From positions 251,006 through 263,505 of the forward strand of contig MU646877.1 in NCBI GenBank assembly GCA_026770585.1: a DNA stretch of 12,500 nt, given 5' to 3'. Source of the DNA: Baffinella frigidus. Lineage: Eukaryota; Cryptophyceae; Cryptomonadales; Baffinellaceae. Shown here piece after piece: positions 12,464 to 12,500 of this stretch (its first letter is position 1; every line of letters begins with the position of its first letter). The position numbers were made by a program, and so were the translations under genes. The notes under the pieces were generated by a model. It made no database searches. It saw only the letters and a program-made list of their open reading frames with translations, and was not told the origin of the DNA.

Positions 12464-12500
12464 GGGCTGCAGAAGAAGATCGAGGCATAGCTCGAACAGG
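12464..12500 (+). pseudogene. Exon 10 echo, cut by window edge
   Basis: GGGCTGCAGAAGAAGATCGA and GGCATAGCTCGAACAGG copy the end of exon 10 with a deletion of about nine bases and an in-frame TAG, and keep CAG/G at the donor. It starts 13 bp after the TSD of the MITE. A separate 15-base copy of the donor region (ACAGGTTGCGAGCCC) is at 12128-12142. Confidence 0.75.

Overview
This looks like nuclear DNA of a eukaryote, most likely a flagellated alga or another protist with plant-type (TTTAGGG) telomeres. The evidence is that coding sequence occurs only as short GT-AG exons with high GC at third codon positions, the introns are full of CCCTAAA-like heptamers, and palindromic MITE-like elements are common. 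There is no bacterial operon, ribosome-binding site, tRNA, rRNA or CRISPR array. The lineage cannot be fixed from this window.

Layout. Bases 1-1110 hold a nested palindromic element, a small minus-strand exon that looks like a TPR segment (353-433) with a broken copy beside it (591-637), short tandem repeats and a 139-bp MITE. Bases 1111-2430 are repeat-rich: a dispersed repeat, a GA tract, TTTAGGG-like repeats and a larger inverted-repeat element. Bases 2430-3850 are GC-rich and may contain minus-strand exons, which I cannot prove. Bases 4280-12042 carry the main gene, on the plus strand: ten exons, 843 nt in all, that join in one open frame of 281 codons with matching splice phases at every junction. 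The gene runs off the right edge. Its product is acidic/basic-rich, soluble-looking, and has motifs such as FDIL-NNRY and KYWETHDFDPV that recall conserved proteins of flagellated eukaryotes; the family assignment is tentative.

The most striking feature is that nine of the ten exons are surrounded by damaged partial copies of themselves ('exon echoes'), always in the introns next to the parent exon and in the same order and strand, often with a splice site kept. One echo array (exon 6) is a 114-135 bp tandem repeat of five units. One echo (exon 7) is split by a MITE, and the intact exon serves as the empty site, revealing a 4-bp target duplication. Several MITE families (139 bp; ~120-129 bp; ~118 bp; ~216 bp) sit in or at the ends of the introns. 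Telomere-like heptamers run directly into most 3' splice sites. Together this suggests a locus that keeps changing by local segmental duplication, hairpin-element insertion and heptamer expansion while one spliceable copy of each exon is preserved.
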